Shown in pieces: positions 43,331 through 51,658 of a stretch of DNA of 64,000 nucleotides. The stretch lies in contig CANQSB010000001.1 in the NCBI GenBank assembly GCA_947626435.1, forward strand, positions 124,001 through 188,000, read 5' to 3'. Made by a program: the position numbers and the translations under genes. The stretch comes from an uncultured Lachnospiraceae bacterium (GTDB lineage Bacteria > Bacillota > Clostridia > Lachnospirales > Lachnospiraceae). The notes under the pieces are model-generated. The model was given only the letters and a program-made list of their open reading frames with translations, was not told the origin of the DNA and did not search any database. Each line of letters starts with the position of its first letter. Positions within the stretch are counted from its first letter, which is position 1.

Positions 43331-44308
43331 TCAGACATGCTGTATCAAGCACGGTATCCTGCAATAAACCAAGTATCTGTACTTAACCCACATATACAGT
43401 CCTAAGCTTTTCGTAAGTTTCAAATATCTTACATTTCTGCGCATATACCCCCAGTATGGTTTAAGCACTGACAAATCCATAGAATAATCCCGCATATGAT
43501 TATAGCACCAAAAAAACATTTCTGTGTATTCAGCATATACAATCTCAATGTAACGCTGTTTATGGGCTGATTTAAAATATTCAAGCTGTTCTTTATATGC
43601 ATCTATGCCAGATAAGTGGGATATATCAAATACCCGTCCAAACGAATTGGGATTATTACGCCAAAAATATAAAATCTCATCAACAAATCCAACCTTATCG
43701 GCCTTTTCATACACTTTCCATGTAGTCCAAGTATCGTCATGCTTACTTTTGGCTGGAAACTGAACCCCCTCAAATAATTTCTTCCTGTATATTTTTCCCC
43801 AAGGAACAGTCAATATCATTGAATATTTTTTTATAAAATCATCATTATTTAAATGAACTTCTGTCAAAATCTGCAAGTTGGATGTCTGTAAACTATCAAC
43901 AGCAGATTCTTGCGGGAATTCACCGTCTTCAATAGCTTTGTACCATCCAACTACTATGTCTAGATTTTTAGCTTGAGCTATTGACAACAGGATTTCTACC
44001 TGTCTGCTATGAACCACATCATCATTGTCAGCCCATACAATAAACTTCCCCTTTACATGCTTCAGTCCCGCGTTTCTTGCATCGCCATTACCGCCATTCG
44101 CTTTGTGTATTACATTCACTCTGCTGTCCTTTTCAGCATATTCATCGCATATTTTGCCGCTGCTATCTGTCGAGCCGTCATCAACTAAAATAATGTCCAG
44201 ATTTTTATATGATTGATTAATTATGCTGTCGATGCACGCCCTGAGATATTTTTCAGAATTATATACAGGAACAATAACACTCACTATGTCCATTTCGCCT
44301 AAACCCAT
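43331..44308 (-). CDS. GT2 family glycosyltransferase (325 aa)
   Basis: A classic capsule-type GT2: VSVIVPVYNSEKYLRACIDS, DIILVDDGSTDSSGKICDEY, HKANGGNGDARNAGLKH and FIVWADNDDVVHS (the DD in the DxD position). A C-terminal helical part follows (YFKSAHKQRYIEIVYAEYTE). The ATG at 44308 has AAGGAG 9 bases upstream and is preferred over a TTG at 44314. A promoter lies about 100 bases upstream. It acts in the cytoplasm on the lipid-linked acceptor; linkage and donor are not readable. Confidence 0.93.
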   Translation of the reverse strand: MGLGEMDIVSVIVPVYNSEKYLRACIDSIINQSYKNLDIILVDDGSTDSSGKICDEYAEKDSRVNVIHKANGGNGDARNAGLKHVKGKFIVWADNDDVVHSRQVEILLSIAQAKNLDIVVGWYKAIEDGEFPQESAVDSLQTSNLQILTEVHLNNDDFIKKYSMILTVPWGKIYRKKLFEGVQFPAKSKHDDTWTTWKVYEKADKVGFVDEILYFWRNNPNSFGRVFDISHLSGIDAYKEQLEYFKSAHKQRYIEIVYAEYTEMFFWCYNHMRDYSMDLSVLKPYWGYMRRNVRYLKLTKSLGLYMWVKYRYLVYCRIPCLIQHV

Positions 44309-44405
44309 AGACAAACTCCTTCTGTTATCAGATTAACCATTAACTGCTCATAATGTCCACAATCACTGCTATTTCACAAACAATAGAACTTGCGCCTTCT
44401 ACACT

Positions 44406-44434
44406 ATTGTATTATATCCATAAAATTTTTACAA
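44406..44434 (-). promoter_or_regulatory. Candidate promoter for the GT2 gene at 43331-44308
   Basis: Minus strand: -35 TTGTAA at 44429-44434, a 17-base spacer and a -10 TACAAT at 44406-44411. The -10 lies about 100 bases before the start codon. The rest of the 44309-44585 gap is AT-rich, and I see nothing else firm in it. Confidence 0.45.
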
Positions 44435-44585
44435 CAGCCTAACATGTTTATAATAGACGATTCAAAAATATGGCTTATATGATACAAGACATATAGGAGG
44501 AATGTTTGAAATTTGACTTATAACATCAACTTTATTAGGGAATATGATATTTTTTCATGAAAAATTAGGTCTTTCATTTATAAGC

Positions 44586-45980
44586 CTATACCAACCAATA
44601 CCGCTCCCATATTACACTACATGTATATATACACGCAAAAATACTCATTCCGACCGCCATTACATTATAATCTCTTTCTTTAACTTTCAATATTTTAGGA
44701 AGTGGTAATAAAAACAACAAAAGCATCGGTATATAATACCTGCCTTGAAGTCCATCAATGGCTATTATTTCATACAATGATTCATTCCAATCATAACTAT
44801 TATATCCAGCCGAAAAACCAGCATCATTTCCAACCGAAAAACCAACATCATATCCGACTGAAAAACTAATCATTGATATTGTAACAAGGTAAAAGCATCC
44901 ACCCAAAGTAATATACATAATAATTCTATCTTTTATTGACAAACTCTCTTCAGATTCTTTTTTTCCCTTAATATCCGCCATAGCTGTAATCAACACAAAT
45001 GCCGTTACAATTGAAATAAACCATGTAGCTGTACGAGCATCAAAATATCCAAATTTTCCTATCATCGACTCAAATATGTGTTCACCCCATACTTTGCCTG
45101 TCCTTCCAATTAGCCATATAGTCCTAGGCAAGTTAGTCAGTGTTGCCATCACCAGCCTAACCCATTGATTATCACGCCCCAAATATACACAGACTATGAC
45201 CGCCACTGCAACCACTGCACAAATTACCCATTTCAATTTCATCATAGACTCGCCTGTAATTACATATTTCCCAACTTTAATATGGATTTTTTGCATAGGA
45301 ATTGTAAGAAAAGCACCCGCTAATGCAATATATGGAGGTTTAATCACTCCAATACAAAATATAATTCCTATAATTACCAACAAATTATGCAATCCAATGT
45401 TTAACGTTGAAAATTTCAAGTACAGCAAATATGCAACCAACAAAAAGCACAATGGCATCAATACAGCATCATAACTAAGTGACGCCGCTTCTTGAATACA
45501 AATAGGCAAAAGCATTATAGCTTCAAAAAGTTCTTTATTTAACGGCATCAGCCACAGTGAGACAGCACATACAGCTATATAAAACGCTAACGAAAAAAAC
45601 CTTCCCATCATCAACACCCAATAAGCTGGCATCCCAAACATAACGCCTAAAGAAATTCCTATTGTAGCAGGAAAATGTCTTACTATTCTTATCGAAATTC
45701 CCCTAGGAAGGCAGTCAGCCTTTTGATATTCTGCTTTTTTCATCATTGCATCTTTCAATAGCCTGACATCAATTCTCTCTTCCAAATTCCAACGCACCCT
45801 ATGCTCCTCAAGCGGTGCTTCTTCCAACATTGTTTCGGCAAGATTACTGCTTTTTATCTCTTGCTCTATCATTTTTATATGCTTAATTTCATCTGGCACT
45901 TGCCATAGAGGAATTAAAAATGCATATAACATTCCCCATATTAAAGCCACAATACAAAAAAATCTTATCTTTAATTTCAT
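44586..45980 (-). CDS. DUF2142-like polytopic membrane protein (464 aa)
   Basis: About ten to twelve membrane segments. The first outside loop has LIPLWQVPDEIKHIKMIEQE, the VPDE..H pattern typical of DUF2142 proteins, which resemble GT-C enzymes and occur in surface-polysaccharide clusters; no reaction has been proven. FPATIGISLGVMFGMPAYW and EAASLSYDAVLMPLCFLLVA follow. A loop near residues 370-400 holds three 8-residue tandem repeats (SVGYDVGF, SVGNDAGF, SAGYNSYD). The ATG at 45980 is used, as it is followed by a normal membrane start; a longer frame reaches 46022. It follows the ABC gene by 38 bases. Confidence 0.83.
   Translation of the reverse strand: MKLKIRFFCIVALIWGMLYAFLIPLWQVPDEIKHIKMIEQEIKSSNLAETMLEEAPLEEHRVRWNLEERIDVRLLKDAMMKKAEYQKADCLPRGISIRIVRHFPATIGISLGVMFGMPAYWVLMMGRFFSLAFYIAVCAVSLWLMPLNKELFEAIMLLPICIQEAASLSYDAVLMPLCFLLVAYLLYLKFSTLNIGLHNLLVIIGIIFCIGVIKPPYIALAGAFLTIPMQKIHIKVGKYVITGESMMKLKWVICAVVAVAVIVCVYLGRDNQWVRLVMATLTNLPRTIWLIGRTGKVWGEHIFESMIGKFGYFDARTATWFISIVTAFVLITAMADIKGKKESEESLSIKDRIIMYITLGGCFYLVTISMISFSVGYDVGFSVGNDAGFSAGYNSYDWNESLYEIIAIDGLQGRYYIPMLLLFLLPLPKILKVKERDYNVMAVGMSIFACIYTCSVIWERYWLV
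44804..44875 (-). repeat. Three tandem 24-base repeats
   Basis: Units at 44804-44827, 44828-44851 and 44852-44875, each 24 bases with a few substitutions. They code three 8-residue repeats in a loop of the DUF2142-like protein. The unit length keeps the frame, so copy number can change without loss of function. Confidence 0.88.
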
Positions 45981-46018
45981 AAATATATCCACTCCCTCGC
46001 TCAAGAACAATTTCTTTC

Positions 46019-47752
46019 TCAAATACTCGAATGCACAACCTTCCCATCCCCCACCTCATACACCACATCACAATTCTTAATCGTACTGAGCCTATGCGCG
46101 ATAATAATCAGTGTCCTAGTGCCATGAAGCCCTTCTATCGCCGCCATGACTTCCTTCTCCGTATCATTGTCAAGCGCCGAGGTTGCCTCGTCAAGCACAA
46201 GCACCTTAGGATTACGGTAGAGCGCCCTTGCTATGCCTATGCGCTGCCGCTGCCCGCCAGACAGCTTCACGCCCCTGTCGCCCACTATGGTATCGAGTCC
46301 GTCCTTTAGCGAAGCTACAAACTCATCAAGCTGCGCCTCCTTCAAAACCTTCCGGATAGCCCCTTCATCAATCTGCTCCTCATCAATTCCAAATGTAATA
46401 TTTGCCCGAATAGTATCATCCATCAGATAAATAGTCTGCGGAATGTAACCTATGCTTTCATGCCATGAATGCATATGCTCCCTGATGTCTCTGCCGTCTA
46501 CCGTAATCGTGCCCTCCTGCTGCTCCAACAGACCAAGGATTAAATCGGCAAGCGTCGTTTTACCCGCTCCTGACGCGCCTATAAATGCCACTGAGCTGTT
46601 CTTCTTTATTTCCAAACTGGCATTTTTCAATATCCATCTATCGGTTTCAGGGTATTTGAATGACACATTATCCAGCCTTATCTCATTCTCCAGCTCCAGA
46701 GCTTCTTCTTCACTTTTCGAATACTCCGCATTTTTATTCAGCCCTTCAATTTCGACCAAATCTTTATACACCGCATCTATGGCCGGCTTATTAAACATCA
46801 TACCGCCCAGATAACCTGTTATCCTGTTGAATGAGGGCAGCATACGGAAAGCCGCCACGGCAAACACAGATATTGTCGAAATAAACGAGGTCATATCCGC
46901 ATTATCCATTTGAAGCTTTACAATAAGCACCAGCATAAGGCTTGATATGCACACTGTTTCCATAATCGGCCTTGGCAATGCGGTAAGTATCGACTGCTGC
47001 CGCTGAACCTCTGCGGACTTCTTATACTGTCTGTCATAGCGTTCAATGAAAAATGGCTCCTTATTTGTCACTTTAATTTCCTTAATCCCTGAAAACGCCT
47101 GGAACAGCCATTTTGTAACCTGTACATTTACCTGTCTGCTTTCTTCTCCCTTGCGAACTAGCACTACCCTGAAAAACCTCGTAAAAATAAGCAGAAACAC
47201 AAAAAGAAACGAGGCTGCGGCAATTGTAGCCGCCCAGTCCTGTATCAGCAAAAAAGTAACAAGAACAATACACACGCTCATTTCCGCCAGAAATTGGAGT
47301 ACATTTAACGCCACCGTAAAAAATCCATTCACATCATTAGTTATGTTGCGCTGAAACTCCGCAACATTCTTTGATATATGGAAAAGGTAGTTCTGTTTCA
47401 TATAGCATTTCATCATCTTTACGGACAAATACCGCTGATTGTTATAAATAAAACGATATTGAAAGCTGTACATCATCATCACATATATATTTTTAATTAT
47501 ATATATAAGTATAAGCACTGCCGCCAAAAATTGAAGTATCTGGCTTGGCTGTGTGAAGCCCATTATCCTCTTTATCTCGGCAAGATACCATGTCTCGTCT
47601 ATCGTTTCAGGCGCCAATGCGACATTGATGACAGGCAGCACAGCCGACACCCCCAAAAGCTCGACAAACGCCCCCACAAATATGACCGCCAAAAGCAGAA
47701 CCAACTGTATTTTTTGTTTTCTGTTCAATACATAATTTATTTTCTTTAACAT
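46019..47752 (-). CDS. PglK-like ABC transporter, fused membrane and ATPase domains (577 aa)
   Basis: Half-size exporter. Six membrane segments lie in about residues 15-310 (VLLLAVIFVGAFVELLGVSA starts the first). The ATPase has GASGAGKTTLADLILG, LSGGQRQRIGIARAL, KVLVLDEATSALDND and IIIAHRLSTIKNC. It resembles flippases such as PglK and Wzk that move lipid-linked oligosaccharides, and also MsbA-like exporters. The ATG is at 47752. It lies amid GT genes, so export of the glycan's lipid-linked repeat unit is likely (inference). The orphan ATPase domain at 27668 is a truncated relative. A general exporter is an alternative. Confidence 0.9.
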   Translation of the reverse strand: MLKKINYVLNRKQKIQLVLLLAVIFVGAFVELLGVSAVLPVINVALAPETIDETWYLAEIKRIMGFTQPSQILQFLAAVLILIYIIKNIYVMMMYSFQYRFIYNNQRYLSVKMMKCYMKQNYLFHISKNVAEFQRNITNDVNGFFTVALNVLQFLAEMSVCIVLVTFLLIQDWAATIAAASFLFVFLLIFTRFFRVVLVRKGEESRQVNVQVTKWLFQAFSGIKEIKVTNKEPFFIERYDRQYKKSAEVQRQQSILTALPRPIMETVCISSLMLVLIVKLQMDNADMTSFISTISVFAVAAFRMLPSFNRITGYLGGMMFNKPAIDAVYKDLVEIEGLNKNAEYSKSEEEALELENEIRLDNVSFKYPETDRWILKNASLEIKKNSSVAFIGASGAGKTTLADLILGLLEQQEGTITVDGRDIREHMHSWHESIGYIPQTIYLMDDTIRANITFGIDEEQIDEGAIRKVLKEAQLDEFVASLKDGLDTIVGDRGVKLSGGQRQRIGIARALYRNPKVLVLDEATSALDNDTEKEVMAAIEGLHGTRTLIIIAHRLSTIKNCDVVYEVGDGKVVHSSI

Positions 47753-47841
47753 TACTGCCCCTTTTATATTTATTAAAGTTTATCACAACAGCCGTATTTT
47801 TTCAATCAATCCATCTCCCATATCCGACCAGTTTCCGTTTC

Positions 47842-48930
47842 TTATCCAAACAGCGCTTTTCTATATTGCTTTCCTGTTATCTCCCAGCTGAATCTTTTGA
47901 CATTCTCTATGCCTTTCCTGCGCATATTCTCCGCCAAGGACTGATTACTGAGCAGCTGCGCAAGGCGCTCCGCCGTCTGCGAATAATCCGTCGGCGGTAC
48001 ATACAATGCCGCGTCTGCCGCTACCTCGGGCAGCGAGCTCGTATCTGAACATATCACAGGCGTGCCGAGCTGCATTGCCTCTATCGGCGGAAATCCAAAG
48101 CCTTCTATAAGAGATAAAAACATGAATGCCCTTGCTCCATATATAAGCCTGTAAAGCTCATCATTATTTTCAATGTAGCCTATGCAGGTAATATTTGAGG
48201 CAGCCTTTTCCGCGATTTTAAATTTTGATACGTCATCTATGCCTATTACTGTCATCGGCAATGGGGAAGCTTCCTTCTCACAGTATTTTTCATAGCTACG
48301 CAGTATTCCCTCCGCATTTTTGTGCGGCAGCGCAGAAGTCATCGCAATAATATAATCATCCTTCGGTTTTTCGCCGAAAACCTTCCCAATCGCATTATAG
48401 CCGTTATAAATAACAGTTATCTTCGCCTCGTCTGCGTTTGAATATTTCATTATGTCTCTTTTGGAAGCTTCAGATATGGTGATTACCTTGTCCGCTTTCC
48501 GCGCAGAGGCTTTCAATCTCCACATTATATAAAAATTTTCAAGCCTGTTAAAGTAACCAGGGTAATTTTCATGATAATAAAACGGTATCATATCATGTAT
48601 AATAACATATTCCTTTGTCAAATGGAGCATCGATGCATATCCGCGCGGAAACAGAACTTTGTCCGCTTTTAATTTTCTGGCAATTACTGACACCTCAAAA
48701 AGCTCCCAGAAAATACATGACAGCTTATTTAACGGATTTTTTCGCTGCTCACAAAATGTTACTCCGTTTATGCCAAAATCCGCCTTATTGTATGAATTGC
48801 CCAGTATGATAATCTCGTTCCCCTGACTGTCCCTTGCCAATTCACGCACAAGATTCAGCGCGAGATTATATATTCCTATGCTTTTGCCAGCTCCTTTTAC
48901 AAGCTTAAAGCAGTCTATTACTATTTTCAC
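47842..48930 (-). CDS. GT4 family glycosyltransferase (362 aa)
   Basis: GT-B fold. KIVIDCFKLVKGAGKSIGIYN starts the N-terminal domain, and VIHDMIPFYYHENYP and ITISEASKRDIMKY follow. The C-terminal donor-binding domain has AMTSALPHKNAEGILRSY, FLSLIEGFGFPPIEAMQLG (the E-x7-E motif) and ICSDTSSLPEVAADAAL. The GTG at 48930 with AGGAG 7 bases upstream is preferred; the frame extends to a TTG at 48954. The start falls 21 bases after the end of the preceding gene. Retaining, nucleotide-sugar dependent, acting on the lipid-linked acceptor in the cytoplasm. Donor unknown. Confidence 0.92.
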   Translation of the reverse strand: MKIVIDCFKLVKGAGKSIGIYNLALNLVRELARDSQGNEIIILGNSYNKADFGINGVTFCEQRKNPLNKLSCIFWELFEVSVIARKLKADKVLFPRGYASMLHLTKEYVIIHDMIPFYYHENYPGYFNRLENFYIMWRLKASARKADKVITISEASKRDIMKYSNADEAKITVIYNGYNAIGKVFGEKPKDDYIIAMTSALPHKNAEGILRSYEKYCEKEASPLPMTVIGIDDVSKFKIAEKAASNITCIGYIENNDELYRLIYGARAFMFLSLIEGFGFPPIEAMQLGTPVICSDTSSLPEVAADAALYVPPTDYSQTAERLAQLLSNQSLAENMRRKGIENVKRFSWEITGKQYRKALFG

Positions 48931-48950
48931 GTGTATTCTCCTGTAATATG

Positions 48951-50627
48951 TCAATCCGGCTTATAAAACTGCGCTATCTCCGCCTCTGTCCTAGGCCTTT
49001 TTCTGATATAGGAATCATAATCCTTAAAATAATGCCCCATATCCCACGCCTGATAGCCGTTTTGGTGCAAGTCGTACACTAAGACCTTTGCTGTCGGTCC
49101 GAGCACTATGCACACGAGCCTGTTCTTGTCTGTTTTCAGCGCCGCCGCCAGAATTTCATCATACCTTGAAAATGCATTCATGCTCGGCGCATATATATAT
49201 TCTACGCTCCTGCACACCGACAAGGCGTTATTTTCAAGCCTGTCCAATACGCCCTCGCCGCAGATTACCGTTACATCCCTGTTACCTAACAGCTTCTGCA
49301 TGCGGGCATAATAAGCCTCAAAGTCATAATCTTTGTAAGTCTGGTAAACCTGAGTGATGCAGGTGTCTATATATGACATATCATCCCTGCATTCCTTGAG
49401 CAGGAAACGCCTTTGCGATGACAGGGATTTGGCAAAGCCCTCCACAAATGGATTAAGGTTTTTCAGCGGACACATATAGTAGTACGGTATTCCTACGCGT
49501 ATTCTGTAATCGCTGAGTTTTAGCAGCTCCTTGAGCCTCTGGGCAAGCCTTGCGTCATATTCCTGAAAAGGTATGGAGCTGCCTCTCATCAGGGCAATCT
49601 CACCGTCGCCGTAACGCAGAAAGCTTATCCTGCGCCCCTCCAGAACCTCCAATGTCTTCTCTGTGGTGAGTATTACCAGTTTTTTCGCGTATTTTCCGTT
49701 TTCATAGCTTTTGCGCTCAAAATGGCGGTATACGCGCCTTGGAAATCTCGCAAGCCTGTCCTCAAGACTTTTCAGTTTCTTTTTTATCAGCCGAGCCTGA
49801 GAGTAACCCTTGGCAGGCTTTTTTAATATAAAGTATTCAGCTCCGACATGAATCACACTGTTGGGCATTGATGATATCTTTTCTATGTCAAGGCGGTTAT
49901 CCTCGTCATTGTAAAGCCTGTCCAATGAATATATGTCCGTAATCAGGCTGTCATCAAAGCCGTTCTGATGGGTGTCCTGAACGCGGTTTACAGTGATGAC
50001 TATGGCGCACCCCTTGCTTTTATTGCATGCCATATTTTTTCTTGCAATGCGCGCGCTTCTGTTGTCCGGTGTAATCATCGCTTCAAAATAGTTGGGATTT
50101 TTTATTGCGCCTGTTTCTTCATGCGTCATGCGCCGCACATCCTCTTTGCGGTACAGCGTACAGTCGAGCTCCCACGGATAATTGTAATGAGGCTTATCGC
50201 AACTCTCCCAGTTCCATTCAAGAACATCCTTATCCTTTGAAAGATTATCAGGGCACGGCTTAATATTTTCCCCGAGACGAAAGCTGTAACCGAACACCTG
50301 CGGATTGTTTTTTAGATAACCGGAAGCTCCTGCAAGGCTGAAAGCGCTTGTAAACACGACATCATCGCAGCCGAACATTATATATTCGCCTGCATTTTCT
50401 ATTGACTGCTTTAAATCCGTTTCAAACTTAGTTTCCTTTATCCACTTTATGTCAGGGAAACTGCTTATCAGCTTTTCGTATCTTATGCCCTCTGTCTCAC
50501 AGTACAGCACCAATACCATATCCTGCGCCGCATCTGAAAATTTGAACAGGCTTTCCAGGTAGGCGTGGAGCTGCAGCGGCCTTCCCTTTGAAAATACTAT
50601 TATTGAGGTGTTTTTACTGTTGCTCAT
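48951..50627 (-). CDS. Bifunctional glycosyltransferase: N-terminal GT-A-like domain fused to a GT-D (DUF1792) domain (558 aa)
   Basis: Two transferase modules in one chain. Residues about 1-260 form a GT-A-like domain: SIIVFSKGRPLQLHAYLESL, then YIMFGCDDVVFT with a CDD motif. Residues about 310-558 form a GT-D domain of the DUF1792 type: RRISFLRYGDGEIALMRG with the DGE motif, FQEYDARLAQRLKELL, and LVCIVLGPTAKVLVYDLHQNG plus WDMGHYFKDYDSY. DUF1792 proteins add glucose to glycoprotein glycans in oral streptococci. Fusion suggests two successive sugar additions. The ATG at 50627 has AAGGAA upstream. A basic linker (KKKLKSLEDRLARFPRR) joins the domains. Confidence 0.85.
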   Translation of the reverse strand: MSNSKNTSIIVFSKGRPLQLHAYLESLFKFSDAAQDMVLVLYCETEGIRYEKLISSFPDIKWIKETKFETDLKQSIENAGEYIMFGCDDVVFTSAFSLAGASGYLKNNPQVFGYSFRLGENIKPCPDNLSKDKDVLEWNWESCDKPHYNYPWELDCTLYRKEDVRRMTHEETGAIKNPNYFEAMITPDNRSARIARKNMACNKSKGCAIVITVNRVQDTHQNGFDDSLITDIYSLDRLYNDEDNRLDIEKISSMPNSVIHVGAEYFILKKPAKGYSQARLIKKKLKSLEDRLARFPRRVYRHFERKSYENGKYAKKLVILTTEKTLEVLEGRRISFLRYGDGEIALMRGSSIPFQEYDARLAQRLKELLKLSDYRIRVGIPYYYMCPLKNLNPFVEGFAKSLSSQRRFLLKECRDDMSYIDTCITQVYQTYKDYDFEAYYARMQKLLGNRDVTVICGEGVLDRLENNALSVCRSVEYIYAPSMNAFSRYDEILAAALKTDKNRLVCIVLGPTAKVLVYDLHQNGYQAWDMGHYFKDYDSYIRKRPRTEAEIAQFYKPD

Positions 50628-50633
50628 CTTTAT

Positions 50634-51131
50634 TCATTCCTTCACTGCGCCTTGGATTAAGCCATACCAGATATGTGTCTGATACTCGCCGTCTATCAGC
50701 ACCGCGTCTATATCCGTGCCCTCATATTTAAAACCGCATTTTTCGTAAAAGCTTCTTGCGCGGTAATTCTTTTCGAGCACGCTCAAATAAACCTTATGCA
50801 GCTTCAATTCATCAAACGCATAACTCAAAAGCTCCTCTGTTGCCTTTCTTGCGGCTCCTGTTCCCTGTGCTTTTTTCCGCGCTACGATTGCGTATTCCGC
50901 TCTCATATTTTTATATGATATGTTTTTCAGGCTTATAGTGCCTAAATACTCATCATTTTCATCCGTAAAGGCAAAATGCTGATTTTCGCCGCTAAAGCTG
51001 TTTTCTATAAAGGACTTTGCCTCTATTTCCGTATATTCATCAAACGGAGTCTGGAAACCGCTTATTATTTCCTTGTCATGCATCCATTCGAGCATGTATG
51101 GAATGTCTTTTTCTTCAAGCCTTCTTAACAT
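50634..51131 (-). CDS. GNAT-family N-acetyltransferase (165 aa)
   Basis: A GNAT fold of the RimJ/RimL type. LRRLEEKDIPYMLEWMHD starts it, the acetyl-CoA loop RKKAQGTGAARKATEELL is near residue 90, and LSVLEKNYRARSFYEKCGF follows. The ATG at 51131 has GGAG 8 bases away and is preferred over an upstream TTG at 51149. It lies directly after the ketoisomerase and aminotransferase genes. In dTDP-amino-sugar pathways the last step is N-acetylation, so this protein probably acetylates the 3-amino group (inference). The characterised FdtC-type enzyme is a hexapeptide-repeat protein, so this would be a different fold for the same step. Confidence 0.86.
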   Translation of the reverse strand: MLRRLEEKDIPYMLEWMHDKEIISGFQTPFDEYTEIEAKSFIENSFSGENQHFAFTDENDEYLGTISLKNISYKNMRAEYAIVARKKAQGTGAARKATEELLSYAFDELKLHKVYLSVLEKNYRARSFYEKCGFKYEGTDIDAVLIDGEYQTHIWYGLIQGAVKE

Positions 51132-51170
51132 TGCAACATCTCCGTCCAAACCGCATTAAACAATCGGCTG

Positions 51171-51584
51171 TTATTTTTTGATTTTTTTTACCACTTCAAT
51201 ATACTTGTCATAATCCCTGATGTACTCCTCCGCGTCATAATGCTCACTGGAAAGGCATAAAAGTACCGAATCCTCCGAAAAATCATACATATCCTTCCAC
51301 ACAAGCTTAGGCAGGTATATGCCTATATGCGGTCTGTCAAGATTAAATACCCTTTTGTTCGTTCCGTCGTCGACCTTCACTTTAGACGTGCCCGCCACAT
51401 TTATGAGGACAAATTCCGAATTATAATTGGCGTGCCTGCCGCGCACTACATCCCTGTCCGAGCCGTATATATAAAACACTCTTTTTATGTCAAACGGTAT
51501 ATCCTGGTTTCCCTCCACAATGACAAGATGCCCTCGCTCGTCACCGCGCTGCGGAAATTCTATCAATTTACATTTTTCTATCAT
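51171..51584 (-). CDS. WxcM/FdtA-like cupin, probable dTDP-keto-sugar 3,4-ketoisomerase (137 aa)
   Basis: A single-domain cupin of the FdtA/QdtA/WxcM family that shifts the keto group of dTDP-4-keto-6-deoxyglucose from C4 to C3. Motifs: LIEFPQRGDERGHLVIVEG, KRVFYIYGS, DVVRGRHANYNSEFVLINV and PHIGIYLPKLVWKDMYDFSE. In well-studied FdtA the loop is RGxHAHK with two His; here the second His is Asn (RGRHAN), an odd change at an active-site position. The ATG at 51584 with a GGGGGA site is used. It stands between the aminotransferase and the acetyltransferase, which strongly supports the 3-amino-sugar pathway fed by RfbA/RfbB (inference). Confidence 0.88.
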   Translation of the reverse strand: MIEKCKLIEFPQRGDERGHLVIVEGNQDIPFDIKRVFYIYGSDRDVVRGRHANYNSEFVLINVAGTSKVKVDDGTNKRVFNLDRPHIGIYLPKLVWKDMYDFSEDSVLLCLSSEHYDAEEYIRDYDKYIEVVKKIKK

Positions 51585-51658
51585 TTTAATTCCCCCTGCC
51601 GCCTGCCAGTTCAAAAACAGCGCTTTGCAAAACGCCTATCCTCCTGCGCCGATACGCA

